Shown here: positions 1 to 8,523 of the stretch, in pieces
Layout: every line of letters starts with the position of its first letter
Position numbering within the stretch: position 1 is the stretch's first letter
From: an uncultured Bacteroidia bacterium
Lineage (GTDB): Bacteria; Bacteroidota; Bacteroidia; Bacteroidales; Prolixibacteraceae
Assembly: GCA_903905505.1 (NCBI GenBank)
Contig: CAIVGL010000022.1
Span: 83,322-147,321, forward strand
Direction: 5' to 3'
DNA length: 64,000 bases
The notes under the pieces: model-generated
What the model saw: only the letters and a program-made list of their open reading frames with translations
What the model was told of the DNA's origin: nothing
The model's database searches: none
Made by a program: the position numbers and the translations under genes

Positions 1-109
1 AGGATTAGGCAAGTTAAACCGTCCGGTTGAACACAATGCTGTTCCAGAAGTGTTAGGTATGGTAAGAAAACTTCAGCACCTTTTGAAGGTCGAAGAAATA
101 AACGAATAA
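1..109 (+). CDS. rpmD: 50S ribosomal protein L30 (3' end only)
   Basis: Only the last 35 codons are present; the reading frame begins at base 2 and stops at TAA 107-109. The visible peptide (GLGKLNRPVEHNAVPEVLGM...) matches the C-terminal half of L30, including the PEVLGM segment and the final helix and strand that end in HLLKVEE. L30 binds 23S rRNA in the large subunit. The order rpmD-rplO-secY, with only 12 bp before rplO, is the usual spc-operon arrangement and supports the call despite truncation by the window edge. Confidence 0.9.
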   Translation, partial: GLGKLNRPVEHNAVPEVLGMVRKLQHLLKVEEINE

Positions 110-121
110 TATTCTTTAGAT

Positions 122-568
122 ATGGAATTGCATAATTTAAAACCTGCTGAAGGCTCGATTAAGAAAGAGAAACGTATTGGCCGTGGACAAGGTTCTGGTC
201 ATGGTGGTACTTCAACTCGTGGTCATAAAGGGGCTAAATCAAGATCAGGTTACAAATCAAAACGTAGCTTTCAAGGTGGACAGATGCCACTTCAGCGTAC
301 CGTACCAAAATTCGGTTTCAGAAATGTGAACAGAGTAGAATACAAAGGTGTCAACCTTAGCTCTTTACAACTTCTTGCTGAAGGTAGTAGTCTTACTGTT
401 ATTGACTTCCAAGCTTTACAAGATGCTGGCTTTGCGGGTAAAAACGACAGAGTTAAAATTCTTGGAAACGGTGAGTTGAAATTAAAAATCAATGTTACTG
501 CTCATGCATTTTCGAAAAGTGCTAAGGAAGCCATTGAAAAACTTGCAGGTACTGCAGAAACACTATAG
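122..568 (+). CDS. rplO: 50S ribosomal protein L15
   Basis: This is a large-subunit protein that binds 23S rRNA late in assembly. The 148-residue length is normal. The N-terminus has the L15 signature: MELHNLKPAEGS, then a basic Gly-rich stretch (GRGQGSGHGGTSTRGHKG, residues about 21-38) and GGQMPLQRTVPKFGF. The C-terminal half is the compact globular domain ending with an ALA-type helix. It lies 12 bp after rpmD and 5 bp before secY, so it is surely cotranscribed and probably translationally coupled to secY. The start is the only ATG that keeps the family N-terminus. Confidence 0.97.
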   Translation: MELHNLKPAEGSIKKEKRIGRGQGSGHGGTSTRGHKGAKSRSGYKSKRSFQGGQMPLQRTVPKFGFRNVNRVEYKGVNLSSLQLLAEGSSLTVIDFQALQDAGFAGKNDRVKILGNGELKLKINVTAHAFSKSAKEAIEKLAGTAETL

Positions 569-573
569 ACCGG

Positions 574-1905
574 ATGAAAAAACTAATCGAGACACTTAAG
601 AACATCTATAAGATCGAGGATTTAAGATCGCGTCTTGGATTGACACTTTTGCTTATTGCCGTTTATCGCTTTGGCTCATTTGTCGTTCTTCCAGGTATCG
701 ATCCGAATCCAGCGAACTTCGAGTCGTTGAAAAGTCAGACTTCAGACGGGATTCTTGGTTTGTTAAACATGTTCTCAGGAGGTGCTTTTTCTAATGCGTC
801 AATCTTTGCGCTTGGAATCATGCCTTATATTAGTGCTTCGATCGTTATTCAGTTGTTGGGTTTTGCGGTTCCCTTTATTCAGCGTCTTCAAAAAGAGGGT
901 GAATCAGGTCGCCGTAAGATTAACCAGATGACCCGTTATCTAACGGTTATTATCTTAGTATTCCAAGGGTGGGCTTACCTAGCAAACCTTCGGTTCCAAC
1001 TACCTGAATCAGCTTTTGTGATGAGTGCATTCTCCTTTAATGTGAGCTCTACCATTGTTCTAGCTGCAGGTTCGATGTTTATTATGTGGCTTGGAGAACG
1101 TATTACAGACAAAGGGATTGGGAATGGAATCTCCATGATCATCATGATCGGAATCATTGCTCGTCTGCCTCACTCTGTAGTTCAAGAATTTGCAAGTCGC
1201 TTAGCAGAACAAGGAAAAGGATTCATTATGATCATTCTGGAAATGGTTATCTTCCTTTTCGTTATTGCCGCTACAATACTACTTGTTCAGGGAACACGTA
1301 AAGTGCCTGTTCAATATGCAAAACGAATTGTTGGCAACCGTCAATATGGTGGTGTTCGTCAATATATTCCATTGAAAGTTAATGCAGCTGGTGTAATGCC
1401 AATCATTTTTGCTCAAGCAATTATGTTTGTCCCAATCAGTTTGGCTGGCTTATTTGGTTCTGAAACAATGGGCCAATTAATGTCGTCATTCTCGGACTAT
1501 ACTGGCTTTGTTTATAATATTACGATGTTCCTTATGGTTATTATCTTCACCTATTTCTACACAGCCATTACGGTTAATCCGAATCAAATGGCTGATGACA
1601 TGAAAAAGAACGGAGGTTTTATTCCAGGTATTAAACCAGGTAAGCGGACATCTGAATACCTCGATGATGTGATGTCTAGGATTACTTTGCCAGGATCAAT
1701 TTTCTTGGGATTGATAACGATCCTTCCTGCATTTGCAATGGCACTCGGAGTTAACTCTGAGTTTGCTCACTTCTTTGGAGGAACTTCATTGTTAATCTTA
1801 GTAGGTGTTATCTTAGATACGTTACAACAGGTTGAGAGTCATTTGTTGATGCGCCATTACGATGGACTGTTAAAGTCAGGTCGTATTAAAGGTCGCACGG
1901 CATAA
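574..1905 (+). CDS. secY: Preprotein translocase subunit SecY
   Basis: This is the channel subunit of the SecYEG translocon in the inner membrane. At 443 residues it has normal length and shows about ten hydrophobic segments. Family features visible are the N-terminal cytosolic stretch with DLRSRLGLTLLLIAVYRFG, the plug-region pattern around LGIMPYISASIVIQLL, the GxGIGNGISMII motif (TM4-5) and the cytosolic C5 loop with RRVPVQYAKR-like TRKVPVQYAKRIVG. It starts 5 bp after rplO. In many Bacteroidota map (methionine aminopeptidase) follows secY, but here there is a 383-bp non-coding gap. Confidence 0.97.
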   Translation: MKKLIETLKNIYKIEDLRSRLGLTLLLIAVYRFGSFVVLPGIDPNPANFESLKSQTSDGILGLLNMFSGGAFSNASIFALGIMPYISASIVIQLLGFAVPFIQRLQKEGESGRRKINQMTRYLTVIILVFQGWAYLANLRFQLPESAFVMSAFSFNVSSTIVLAAGSMFIMWLGERITDKGIGNGISMIIMIGIIARLPHSVVQEFASRLAEQGKGFIMIILEMVIFLFVIAATILLVQGTRKVPVQYAKRIVGNRQYGGVRQYIPLKVNAAGVMPIIFAQAIMFVPISLAGLFGSETMGQLMSSFSDYTGFVYNITMFLMVIIFTYFYTAITVNPNQMADDMKKNGGFIPGIKPGKRTSEYLDDVMSRITLPGSIFLGLITILPAFAMALGVNSEFAHFFGGTSLLILVGVILDTLQQVESHLLMRHYDGLLKSGRIKGRTA

Positions 1906-2288
1906 TTAAATTAGAGTATTAGCTGCAAAGCATACTATATATCAGCGAAAATTCAATAGATAGAATTGACCTGATGCGTTCTGTGAATATTTTTGAGGAT
2001 CGAAGTTTTAAGTATACTGTGTTTCTGGGATGAATAAAGGACTTTCTTTAAGTCTGAATTCGAACAGCTACTGTTTCATAATGATTGATTGCCATTTATC
2101 TGCTGGCAAACAAGCGCGGCAATATGAAACCTAAGGTTTTTCACTTTAGAGAATATATATTTAGTTCTGACTTTATAGTCTGGTCTCTCGCTAATTTCGC
2201 AAACGCAAACAACGCTTTTAAGCGTAAAGTAAAAGTTTTAAGAACAGTTCAACGCAGTACAAAAATTTTGGAGAAGTAATAAGTTTCT
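1906..2288 (+). other. Long secY-infA intergenic region (probable infA leader)
   Basis: There are 383 bp between secY and infA with no convincing gene. It holds a good sigma-ABfr promoter (1966-1995), so infA would carry a leader of roughly 285 nt. Near the end is a small perfect hairpin, ACGCTT-TT-AAGCGT (about 2213-2226). The 64-codon ORF in the track (2085-2279) begins with TTG, resembles nothing I know and ends 9 bp before infA; I do not call it. The methionine aminopeptidase gene often found here in Bacteroidota is absent. Confidence 0.55.
1966..1995 (+). promoter_or_regulatory. Putative primary-sigma promoter for infA-rplQ
   Basis: TTG (1966-1968), a 19-nt spacer, then TATTTTTG (1988-1995). 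This matches the Bacteroidota consensus of a TTG/TTTG -33 element, 19 nt and TAnnTTTG. Transcription should start near 2002. It gives the alpha-operon genes an entry point separate from the upstream spc operon. Confidence 0.55.
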
Positions 2289-2510
2289 ATGTCAAAACAA
2301 GCATTTATAGAACAAGACGGAACCATTATTGAAGCATTGTCGAATGCAATGTTCAGAGTGGAATTACAAAATGGTCATGTGATCACAGCCCATATTTCGG
2401 GAAAGATGCGCATGCACTATATAAAGATTTTACCTGGTGACAAAGTTAAAGTTGAAATGTCACCTTATGACTTGAGTAAAGGAAGAATATCTTTCAGATA
2501 CAAAAATTAA
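2289..2510 (+). CDS. infA: Translation initiation factor IF-1
   Basis: This is a small OB-fold factor that occupies the ribosomal A site during initiation. The 73-residue length is normal for the family. Family landmarks are visible: an N-terminal [24 protein letters not shown] strand pair, [34 protein letters not shown], and the final [10 protein letters not shown]. It is the first gene after the long leader and is followed 11 bp later by rpmJ. The infA-rpmJ-rpsM order is standard. Confidence 0.97.
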   Translation: MSKQAFIEQDGTIIEALSNAMFRVELQNGHVITAHISGKMRMHYIKILPGDKVKVEMSPYDLSKGRISFRYKN

Positions 2511-2521
2511 ATCGTAGGATT

Positions 2522-2638
2522 ATGAAAGTAAGGGCATCTATTAAAAAACGTAGTGCAGATTGTAAAATTGTCAGCCGTAAAGGCCGTCTCTACGTGATCA
2601 ACAAAAAAAACCCGAAGTACAAACAACGTCAGGGATAA
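2522..2638 (+). CDS. rpmJ: 50S ribosomal protein L36 (zinc-less form)
   Basis: This 38-codon gene is too short for the ORF track. It translates as [38 protein letters not shown], giving a complete L36 with the MKVRAS start and KQRQG end. The canonical zinc ligands (three Cys and one His) are mostly lost: Ser replaces the first Cys, Asn the third and Tyr the His. It is therefore a 'C-minus' L36, as I recall for Bacteroides. It sits 11 bp after infA and 38 bp before rpsM. Confidence 0.96.
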   Translation: MKVRASIKKRSADCKIVSRKGRLYVINKKNPKYKQRQG

Positions 2639-2676
2639 TATGTTAATTTTGTAAGATTTTTAATTCGTATAAGAAT

Positions 2677-3054
2677 ATGGCTCGTATAGTTGGCGTAGAT
2701 ATACCAAATAATAAGAGAGGTGAGATCGCCTTGACTTATATTTATGGGGTAGGCCGTAGCCGCTCGCAAATGATTTTCGACAAAGCTGGCGTTGATAAAA
2801 ATATCAAAGTTAGTGATTGGAATGATGAGCAGCTAGGTGCAATTCGTAAGGTAATTACGGAAAGTTACAAGGTAGAAGGTGAATTGCGTTCTGAATACCA
2901 AATGTCGATCAAGCGATTGATGGATATTGGTTGTTATCGCGGAATTCGTCATCGTATCGGCTTGCCGGTTCGTGGACAGAGTACTAAGAACAATGCTCGA
3001 ACACGTAAGGGAAGAAAGAAAACAGTTGCAAATAAGAAAAAAGCCACTAAATAA
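2677..3054 (+). CDS. rpsM: 30S ribosomal protein S13
   Basis: This small-subunit head protein contacts tRNA and the B1 bridge to the large subunit. At 125 residues it has normal length. It starts [26 protein letters not shown], a diagnostic S13 N-terminus with the helix-two-turn-helix region. The centre has [15 protein letters not shown], and the C-terminus is the Lys/Arg tail that reaches the P site ([18 protein letters not shown]). It lies 12 bp upstream of rpsK in the alpha operon. Confidence 0.97.
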   Translation: MARIVGVDIPNNKRGEIALTYIYGVGRSRSQMIFDKAGVDKNIKVSDWNDEQLGAIRKVITESYKVEGELRSEYQMSIKRLMDIGCYRGIRHRIGLPVRGQSTKNNARTRKGRKKTVANKKKATK

Positions 3055-3066
3055 TCGGAAGTAACA

Positions 3067-3456
3067 ATGGCAAAAAAGACTGGAGTATCTAAGAAAAGAG
3101 TTGTGAACATCGAGGCTGTTGGACAGGCTCATGTATCATCCTCTTTTAATAATATCATCATCTCGATGACCAACAACAATGGAGAAGTTATCTCCTGGTC
3201 GTCAGCTGGTAAAAAAGGGTTTAGAGGGTCAAAAAAGAATACCCCTTATGCGGCACAAACTGCATCTGAGGAGTGTTCCAAGACCGCTTTTGACCTTGGA
3301 CTGCGTAAGGTGAAGGTTTTTGTTAAAGGACCGGGAAACGGACGTGAATCTGCTATTCGTGCAATGGCTAATGTTGGAATCCAGGTGACTGAGATTGTGG
3401 ACGTTACTCCATTACCACATAATGGATGTCGCCCTCCTAAACGTCGTCGTGTCTAA
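3067..3456 (+). CDS. rpsK: 30S ribosomal protein S11
   Basis: This is a platform protein of the small subunit that helps form the mRNA exit channel. At 129 residues it has normal length. Family motifs are [44 protein letters not shown], and the C-terminal [17 protein letters not shown]. The start ATG follows the rpsM stop by 12 bp, and rpsD follows 24 bp later. Confidence 0.97.
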   Translation: MAKKTGVSKKRVVNIEAVGQAHVSSSFNNIIISMTNNNGEVISWSSAGKKGFRGSKKNTPYAAQTASEECSKTAFDLGLRKVKVFVKGPGNGRESAIRAMANVGIQVTEIVDVTPLPHNGCRPPKRRRV

Positions 3457-3480
3457 TTAATCGTTTAAAAGTAAAATCAC

Positions 3481-4089
3481 ATGGCAAGATATATTGGACC
3501 TAAGTCCAAAATTTCAAGAAAATTCGGCGAAGCCATTTATGGTCCCGATAAAGCTTTTGAGCATAAGAACTTCCCTCCGGGAATGCATGGAAACAGCAAA
3601 CGCCGGAAAAAGGTTTCTGAGTACGGAACTCAGCTAAAAGAAAAACAAAAAGCGAAATTCATGTACGGTGTACTTGAACGTCAATTCCGTAACCTATTTG
3701 AAAAAGCGCATTCGCACAAAGGGGTTACTGGTACCGTTCTTTTACAGCTTCTTGAAAGTAGATTGGATAACGTGGTGTATCGTCTTGGTATTGCTCCAAC
3801 TCGCGCCGCTGCTCGTCAGTTGGTGTCACACAAACACATTGTTATCAATGGTTCTGTTGTAAATATTCCTTCCTATACCTTACGCCCAGGCGAAGTGGTT
3901 AGCGTACGTGAAAAATCGAAATCGCTTGTTGCGATTACTGATGCCTTAGCAACTCAAAGACACAATAAGTATCCTTGGTTGGAATGGGATGGCGATGCCA
4001 AATCTGGCACTTTTATGAGTGTTCCTAGCCGTGACGAAATTCCGGAAAATATCAAGGAGCAATTAATCGTCGAATTATATTCGAAATAA
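3481..4089 (+). CDS. rpsD: 30S ribosomal protein S4
   Basis: This primary 16S rRNA-binding assembly protein nucleates the small-subunit body. At 202 residues it has normal length. The N-terminal domain starts [21 protein letters not shown] and lacks a Cys cluster, so it is the zinc-free type. The S4 RNA-binding domain runs from about residue 90 ([13 protein letters not shown], then [21 protein letters not shown]). S4 autoregulates the alpha operon in E. coli; whether that holds here is not visible. It ends 18 bp before rpoA. Confidence 0.97.
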   Translation: MARYIGPKSKISRKFGEAIYGPDKAFEHKNFPPGMHGNSKRRKKVSEYGTQLKEKQKAKFMYGVLERQFRNLFEKAHSHKGVTGTVLLQLLESRLDNVVYRLGIAPTRAAARQLVSHKHIVINGSVVNIPSYTLRPGEVVSVREKSKSLVAITDALATQRHNKYPWLEWDGDAKSGTFMSVPSRDEIPENIKEQLIVELYSK

Positions 4090-4107
4090 ATAATAATATT
4101 TAGGTTT

Positions 4108-5100
4108 ATGGCAATTCTAGCTTTCCAGAAGCCGGATAAGGTGATAATGATCGAGTCGGATAATCGAATTGGAAAATTCGAATTTCGTCCACTTGAGCCT
4201 GGTTACGGTATTACCATTGGTAATGCTCTCCGGAGAATTTTGTTATCGTCTTTAGAAGGGTACGCAATAACAACAATCAAAATAGAAGGGGTAGAACATG
4301 AATTCTCTACAATCCCTGGGGTAATTGAGGATGTAACCGAGATGATCCTTAACTTGAAACAAATCCGTTTCAAAAAGGTGGTCGATGATTTCGATAGCGA
4401 GAAAGTTTCTGTTTCAATCTTTGGACAGGATACTTTTAAAGCTGGCGATATCAACAACTTTATCACTGGGTTTAGAGTTCTTAATCCTGAGTTATTAATC
4501 TGCAACATGGAATCAGGCGTTAAACTTCAGATTGAACTTTCAATCGAAAAGGGTCGCGGCTATGTTCCTGGAGTGGAAAATAAACCAGCAGAAGAGGAAT
4601 TCGGTGTGATCCCTATCGATTCGATCTTTACACCAATCAAAAATGTAAAGTACGATATCGAGAACTATCGCGTAGAACAGAAAACAGACTACGAGAAATT
4701 GCTTCTTGAAATCACCACTGATGGTTCTATCTACCCGAAAGATGCGTTGAAGGAAGCAGCTAAGATTTTGATTTATCACTTCATGCTATTCTCCGACGAG
4801 AAAATCACCCTTGATTCTGACGAGAAATTTGCCAATGAAGAGTTCGATGAAGAGATTCTACATATGCGCCAACTTCTTAAAAATCGCTTGGTAGATCTTG
4901 ACCTTTCTGTTAGAGCCCTCAACTGCCTTAAAGCAGCTGATGTGGATACCCTAGGAGAATTAGTAACTTATAATCGTAACGACTTATTGAAATTCCGGAA
5001 TTTTGGAAAGAAATCATTAACCGAACTTGACGATTTATTGGTTAACCTCGGTTTGAGTTTTGGGATGGATATCAGTAAGTATAAATTAGACAAGGAATAA
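4108..5100 (+). CDS. rpoA: DNA-directed RNA polymerase subunit alpha
   Basis: The alpha dimer is the scaffold for polymerase assembly, and its C-terminal domain contacts upstream DNA and activators. It has 330 residues. The N-terminal domain shows [22 protein letters not shown] (residues about 30-51) and the insert domain. After an acidic linker (EEFDEEIL) comes the helix-hairpin-helix C-terminal domain with [16 protein letters not shown] and [15 protein letters not shown]. Its place between rpsD and rplQ is canonical. Confidence 0.97.
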   Translation: MAILAFQKPDKVIMIESDNRIGKFEFRPLEPGYGITIGNALRRILLSSLEGYAITTIKIEGVEHEFSTIPGVIEDVTEMILNLKQIRFKKVVDDFDSEKVSVSIFGQDTFKAGDINNFITGFRVLNPELLICNMESGVKLQIELSIEKGRGYVPGVENKPAEEEFGVIPIDSIFTPIKNVKYDIENYRVEQKTDYEKLLLEITTDGSIYPKDALKEAAKILIYHFMLFSDEKITLDSDEKFANEEFDEEILHMRQLLKNRLVDLDLSVRALNCLKAADVDTLGELVTYNRNDLLKFRNFGKKSLTELDDLLVNLGLSFGMDISKYKLDKE

Positions 5101-5105
5101 TAGAA

Positions 5106-5741
5106 ATGAGACATAGAAAAAGTTTCAATCATTTAGGGAGAACTAGTTCTCATCGTCATGCGATGTTGGCTAATATGGCAAACTCACTAATTCTTCATAA
5201 AAGGATTAGCACAACGTTAGCCAAAGCTAAAGCACTGCGTGTATATGTAGAACCTATACTTACCCGTTCGAAAAGTGATACAACTCACAATCGTAGAGAG
5301 GTGTTTAGCCTTCTGCAAAGTAAGACTGTCGTTACTGAACTTTTCAGAGACATTGCTATAAAAATCGGTGATCGTCCAGGTGGCTATACCCGAATTTTGA
5401 AAGTTGGAAACAGATTAGGCGACAACGCTGAAATGTGTATCATCGAACTTGTAGATTACAATGAAAATATGCTCTCTGCAGGCAAGACAGAAACAACTAA
5501 AAAACGTAGGTCACGTAAGAAATCTGATGGCAGCGACAACGAAGCCCCTAAAGCTGAAGTGGTAGCTCCAAAAGCTGAAGTGATTGCTCCTGTAGTAGAA
5601 GCTGTAGTTGCAGCCGTTGTAGCTGAAGAAATCATTGAGGAGGTTATTGAAGAGACGACTGTTGACTCAGTTGAAGAATCAGAAGAAGTAGCTGAAGAAT
5701 CAGCTCCAGAAGCTCCAGAAGAAGAGAAAGCAGCTGAGTAA
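5106..5741 (+). CDS. rplQ: 50S ribosomal protein L17 with long acidic tail
   Basis: This is a large-subunit protein near the peptide exit tunnel. The core (residues 1-117) is a standard L17: [40 protein letters not shown], then [29 protein letters not shown]. After a basic patch ([12 protein letters not shown]), a tail of about 75 residues follows, made of Val, Ala and Glu with short repeats (APKAEV twice, then [10 protein letters not shown]). At 211 residues the protein is much longer than the 115-130 of most bacteria. It starts 5 bp after rpoA and is followed by a strong terminator, so it closes the operon. Confidence 0.95.
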   Translation: MRHRKSFNHLGRTSSHRHAMLANMANSLILHKRISTTLAKAKALRVYVEPILTRSKSDTTHNRREVFSLLQSKTVVTELFRDIAIKIGDRPGGYTRILKVGNRLGDNAEMCIIELVDYNENMLSAGKTETTKKRRSRKKSDGSDNEAPKAEVVAPKAEVIAPVVEAVVAAVVAEEIIEEVIEETTVDSVEESEEVAEESAPEAPEEEKAAE

Positions 5742-5757
5742 GTTCAGTTCAATATAG

Positions 5758-5789
5758 AAAAAAGGGCAACGGAAGTTGCCCTTTTTTTA
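5758..5789 (+). terminator. Rho-independent terminator after rplQ
   Basis: AAAGGGCAAC-GGAA-GTTGCCCTTT is a 10-bp perfect stem with a four-base loop, followed by a T-run. It sits 20 bp after the rplQ stop and closes the ribosomal operon. Confidence 0.95.
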
Positions 5790-5843
5790 TTGTTTTTTTT
5801 TAGCGCAAAACCTTTTTAAAGTTCCAGTTGTTAAAATATGAAC

Positions 5844-5864
5844 ATTAGTCTATTTTAGACTAAT
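5844..5864. promoter_or_regulatory. Palindrome upstream of the citrate synthase promoter
   Basis: ATTAGTCTA-TTT-TAGACTAAT is a perfect inverted repeat with 9-bp arms and a 3-bp spacer. Its centre lies about 42 bp upstream of the start predicted from the -7 element at 5883-5890, a typical activator position. The regulator is unknown. Confidence 0.5.
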
Positions 5865-5882
5865 TCTTTATAAAATATTATA

Positions 5883-5890
5883 TATATTTG
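5883..5890 (+). promoter_or_regulatory. Putative -7 element of gltA
   Basis: TATATTTG matches TAnnTTTG and would place the transcript start near 5897, 15 bp before the gltA ATG. There is no good TTG 19 nt upstream, which fits a promoter helped by a factor at the 5844-5864 palindrome. Confidence 0.5.
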
Positions 5891-5911
5891 AACGAATAAT
5901 CTAAGAATTAA

Positions 5912-7225
5912 ATGGACCACATTAAGAAGAAGCTTTTAGAAAAAGGGGAGAAGGAGCGCGCAGTAGTTAAGCGGTTGATCAGCGAGTTTGGAAACGTTGT
6001 CGTGGAATCTGTCAATATTGACCAGATTCTAACAGGGATGAAGGGGATGACCAGTTTATTGACTGTTACCTCCAAATTAGACCCTGAAAATGGCATCCGA
6101 TATCGAGGATATTCAATCCAAGAACTTCAAGAAAAACTGCCTAAGATAAGTCCTGATGGCGAACCTTTACCTGAAGGTCTCTTCTTGTTAATGCTTTTAG
6201 GTGAACTTCCTACCTTGGAGCAAACTCAGTCTTTAAGTAAAGATTGGTTTGAACGGAGCCATGTTCCAGATCACGTTAAAAAGGTGATCGATGCTATGCC
6301 ACTTGAGGCGAAGCCAATGACCCAGTTTAGTACCGCTATTATTTCAATGGCAACCGATTCATTATTCCAAAAAGCACATCGTTCAGGAATAAACAAAAAC
6401 GACTATTGGGATACGACTTACGAAGATGTCATGAACCTAATCGCTCGTCTTCCTGTAATCGCTGCCTATATCTATCGACGTACATTCAAAGACGGAACCT
6501 TTATTGAGCCAGATCCAAAGCTGGACTGGGCTGCTAACTTCGCACATATGATGGGCTATGACGATGAGGAGATTTATCGTTTGTTCAGAATGTATATGTG
6601 TATCCACGCCGACCACGAGGGTGGTAACGTGTCAGCACATGCTACTCACTTAGTCGGTACCGCACTTAGTAACCCATACTATTCATATGCTGCTGGAATG
6701 CTTGGATTGGCCGGACCTTTACATGGGTACGCGAATCAGGAAGTTATGTTCTGGATCTATGAAATGATTAAAGTGATCGGCGATGACGATGACAACGATG
6801 TTATCCGTGTCAAGATTGAAGCTTATGTTCGCAAAACAATCTCTGAAGGAAAAGTAATCCCAGGTTATGGTCATGCCGTGTTGCGTGTTACCGATCCTCG
6901 ATTTACGGCACAACAACAATTTGCTGAGAAATACGTAGAAGACGATAAGTTAATTAATATCGTCAATATGCTTTACGATATCGTCCCTCCAATCTTAAAG
7001 TCATTGGGCAAAGTGAAAAATCCTTGGCCTAATGTCGATGCATTCTCTGGCGCACTTCTTCAACACTATGGTATCTCTGAATACTTCTTCTATACCGTTA
7101 TGTTTGGTGTAAGTCGTGCACTTGGAGTATTAGCACAGTTGATCTGGGATAGAATGTATAACCTCCCTCTTGAAAGACCATCGTCAGAGACTCTCGAGTG
7201 GTTCAAAGAAAAAGCAGGAATTTAA
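5912..7225 (+). CDS. gltA: Citrate synthase, eukaryotic (mitochondrial-like) type
   Basis: It condenses oxaloacetate and acetyl-CoA to citrate at the entry of the TCA cycle. It has 437 residues. The catalytic triad is visible in family context: His in GPLHGYANQEV (about 271), His in PGYGHAVLRVTDPRF (about 321) and Asp in NVDAFSGALLQHYG (about 375). The C-terminal block (FGVSRALGVLAQLIWDRMYNLPLERPSS) and overall pattern follow the mitochondrial enzyme more than the E. coli hexamer; a similar type is known from Geobacter and other Bacteroidota. It is monocistronic, with a promoter and palindrome upstream and a terminator downstream. Confidence 0.95.
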   Translation: MDHIKKKLLEKGEKERAVVKRLISEFGNVVVESVNIDQILTGMKGMTSLLTVTSKLDPENGIRYRGYSIQELQEKLPKISPDGEPLPEGLFLLMLLGELPTLEQTQSLSKDWFERSHVPDHVKKVIDAMPLEAKPMTQFSTAIISMATDSLFQKAHRSGINKNDYWDTTYEDVMNLIARLPVIAAYIYRRTFKDGTFIEPDPKLDWAANFAHMMGYDDEEIYRLFRMYMCIHADHEGGNVSAHATHLVGTALSNPYYSYAAGMLGLAGPLHGYANQEVMFWIYEMIKVIGDDDDNDVIRVKIEAYVRKTISEGKVIPGYGHAVLRVTDPRFTAQQQFAEKYVEDDKLINIVNMLYDIVPPILKSLGKVKNPWPNVDAFSGALLQHYGISEYFFYTVMFGVSRALGVLAQLIWDRMYNLPLERPSSETLEWFKEKAGI

Positions 7226-7245
7226 TTCCAATTTTATCGGATATT

Positions 7246-7277
7246 AAATAGGGGATTTCTAATCCCCTATTTTTTTT
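7246..7277 (+). terminator. Rho-independent terminator after gltA
   Basis: AAATAGGGGATT-TCT-AATCCCCTATTT is a 12-bp perfect stem followed by T residues, 20 bp after the gltA stop. Confidence 0.93.
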
Positions 7278-7407
7278 GCCTGTTTTACCCTCCTCTGATT
7301 TTGAGGTCTGGAATCCTCCGTTTTTTTGCCTTTTTTTTGTTAACTTTAATACGAAGTGATTGAAATTAAAAGATGACCTTAGGGTTTAATAAATTTTAAT
7401 AATTTGT

Positions 7408-7986
7408 ATGATGAAAAGTCTTAAAGGATCCCGTACCGAGCAAAATCTTCTGAAAGCATTTGCTGGAGAATCGCAGGCTGCAATGAGATACGATTATTTT
7501 GCGAAGCAAGCCAGGAAGGAGGGGTTGGAGCAAATTGCGGCAATCTTCGAAGAGAGTGGCGCAAATGAACGTGAACATGCCAAACGGTTTTTTAAGTTTC
7601 TCGAAGGGGGTTATGTCGAGATTAAGGCAACTTATCAAGCAGGTATTATCGGATCAACACTCGAGAATCTTAAAGCCGCAGCAGATGGTGAAAACGAAGA
7701 GTGGACTCATCTCTATATTGATTTCTCGAAAATAGCCGAAGAGGAGGGTTTTGCGGAGATCACTACCGTATTTAAGTTAATCTTAAAGGTTGAGAAAGGT
7801 CATGAAGAACGCTACCGCATACTCTATTCAAATCTTAATGATGGGAAAGTATTTGAAAGATCGGATAAGGTTGTATGGAAATGCAGAAACTGCGGATATT
7901 TGCATGAGGACAATAAAGCCCCTTTGATTTGCCCTGCCTGCTTGCATCCTCAGTCTTACTTCGAGATTAAGGATTCAAATTATTAA
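7408..7986 (+). CDS. rbr: Rubrerythrin
   Basis: This is a cytosolic non-haem di-iron peroxidase that reduces H2O2 in anaerobes, usually with rubredoxin as electron donor. It has 192 residues. The N-terminal ferritin-like four-helix domain carries the ExxH-type ligands (Glu21, Glu54 and His57, then an Glu/His pair near 129-132). The C-terminal rubredoxin-like domain has the FeCys4 pattern CRNCGY (Cys159, Cys162) and CPAC (Cys175, Cys178). Two ATGs are adjacent; either could be the start. It stands alone between gltA and the convergent osmC gene and fits an oxygen-sensitive host. Confidence 0.95.
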   Translation: MMKSLKGSRTEQNLLKAFAGESQAAMRYDYFAKQARKEGLEQIAAIFEESGANEREHAKRFFKFLEGGYVEIKATYQAGIIGSTLENLKAAADGENEEWTHLYIDFSKIAEEEGFAEITTVFKLILKVEKGHEERYRILYSNLNDGKVFERSDKVVWKCRNCGYLHEDNKAPLICPACLHPQSYFEIKDSNY

Positions 7987-8062
7987 TCTATTTAACAGGG
8001 GAATTATTGAGTAAATCCCCTGCCTATTTGATGAATATTTATTATCTGCGATATCAAAATCC

Positions 8063-8491
8063 CTATTCTGCAGTCGTATCGTGAACGATAAATGAAGTTG
8101 TCACTGGCATAATCTTGCTGTAAACTGCTGAAACACCACAATATCGTTCGTGAGATAAGTTTATCGCTTTCTGAAGCTTATCCTCCGGCAGGTCTTTGCC
8201 CCAAAACTCATAAATGATATGCATGTTGATGTAATGCACAGGCTGCTCCTCCGATTGGTCTGCTTCAACTTTGATGTCAAAATTAACAACTTCAACCCTC
8301 ATCTTTTTCAATATCGAGAGGACATCAATTCCAGTGCAGCCAGCTAGTGCCACTAACATAAGCGGCTTAGGCCTAGGACCTAAATTTTGACCTCCAAACT
8401 GCTCGCTAGCATCCAATAGAATCTTATGTCCATTCACATCGGCCTCAAATGCCATCCCTTGCTTCCACGAAATACTAATGTCTTGTTTCAT
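8063..8491 (-). CDS. OsmC/Ohr-family protein
   Basis: OsmC-family proteins are small cytosolic dimeric thiol peroxidases that act on organic hydroperoxides. It has 142 residues. The two conserved Cys are present: Cys52 in LVALAGCTGIDVLSIL and Cys118 in HERYCGVSAVYSK. The N-terminal strand-turn and the GPRPKPLML stretch fit the YhfA-like subgroup. It lies 32 bp downstream of thioredoxin on the same strand, so the two are probably cotranscribed and may form a reductant-peroxidase pair. A MarR regulator diverges from the operon. Confidence 0.88.
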   Translation of the reverse strand: MKQDISISWKQGMAFEADVNGHKILLDASEQFGGQNLGPRPKPLMLVALAGCTGIDVLSILKKMRVEVVNFDIKVEADQSEEQPVHYINMHIIYEFWGKDLPEDKLQKAINLSHERYCGVSAVYSKIMPVTTSFIVHDTTAE

Positions 8492-8523
8492 CTCTCCTGT
8501 TATTATTTTTGTAAAGTTAATGG

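Noticed and set aside
2085-2279. 64-codon ORF between secY and infA
   Set aside because: It begins with TTG, has no recognisable family or motif and no ribosome-binding site. It is better explained as non-coding leader of infA.
7995-8021. Hairpin CAGGGGA...TCCCCTG after rubrerythrin
   Set aside because: The stem is plausible but no T-run follows, so I did not call it a terminator.
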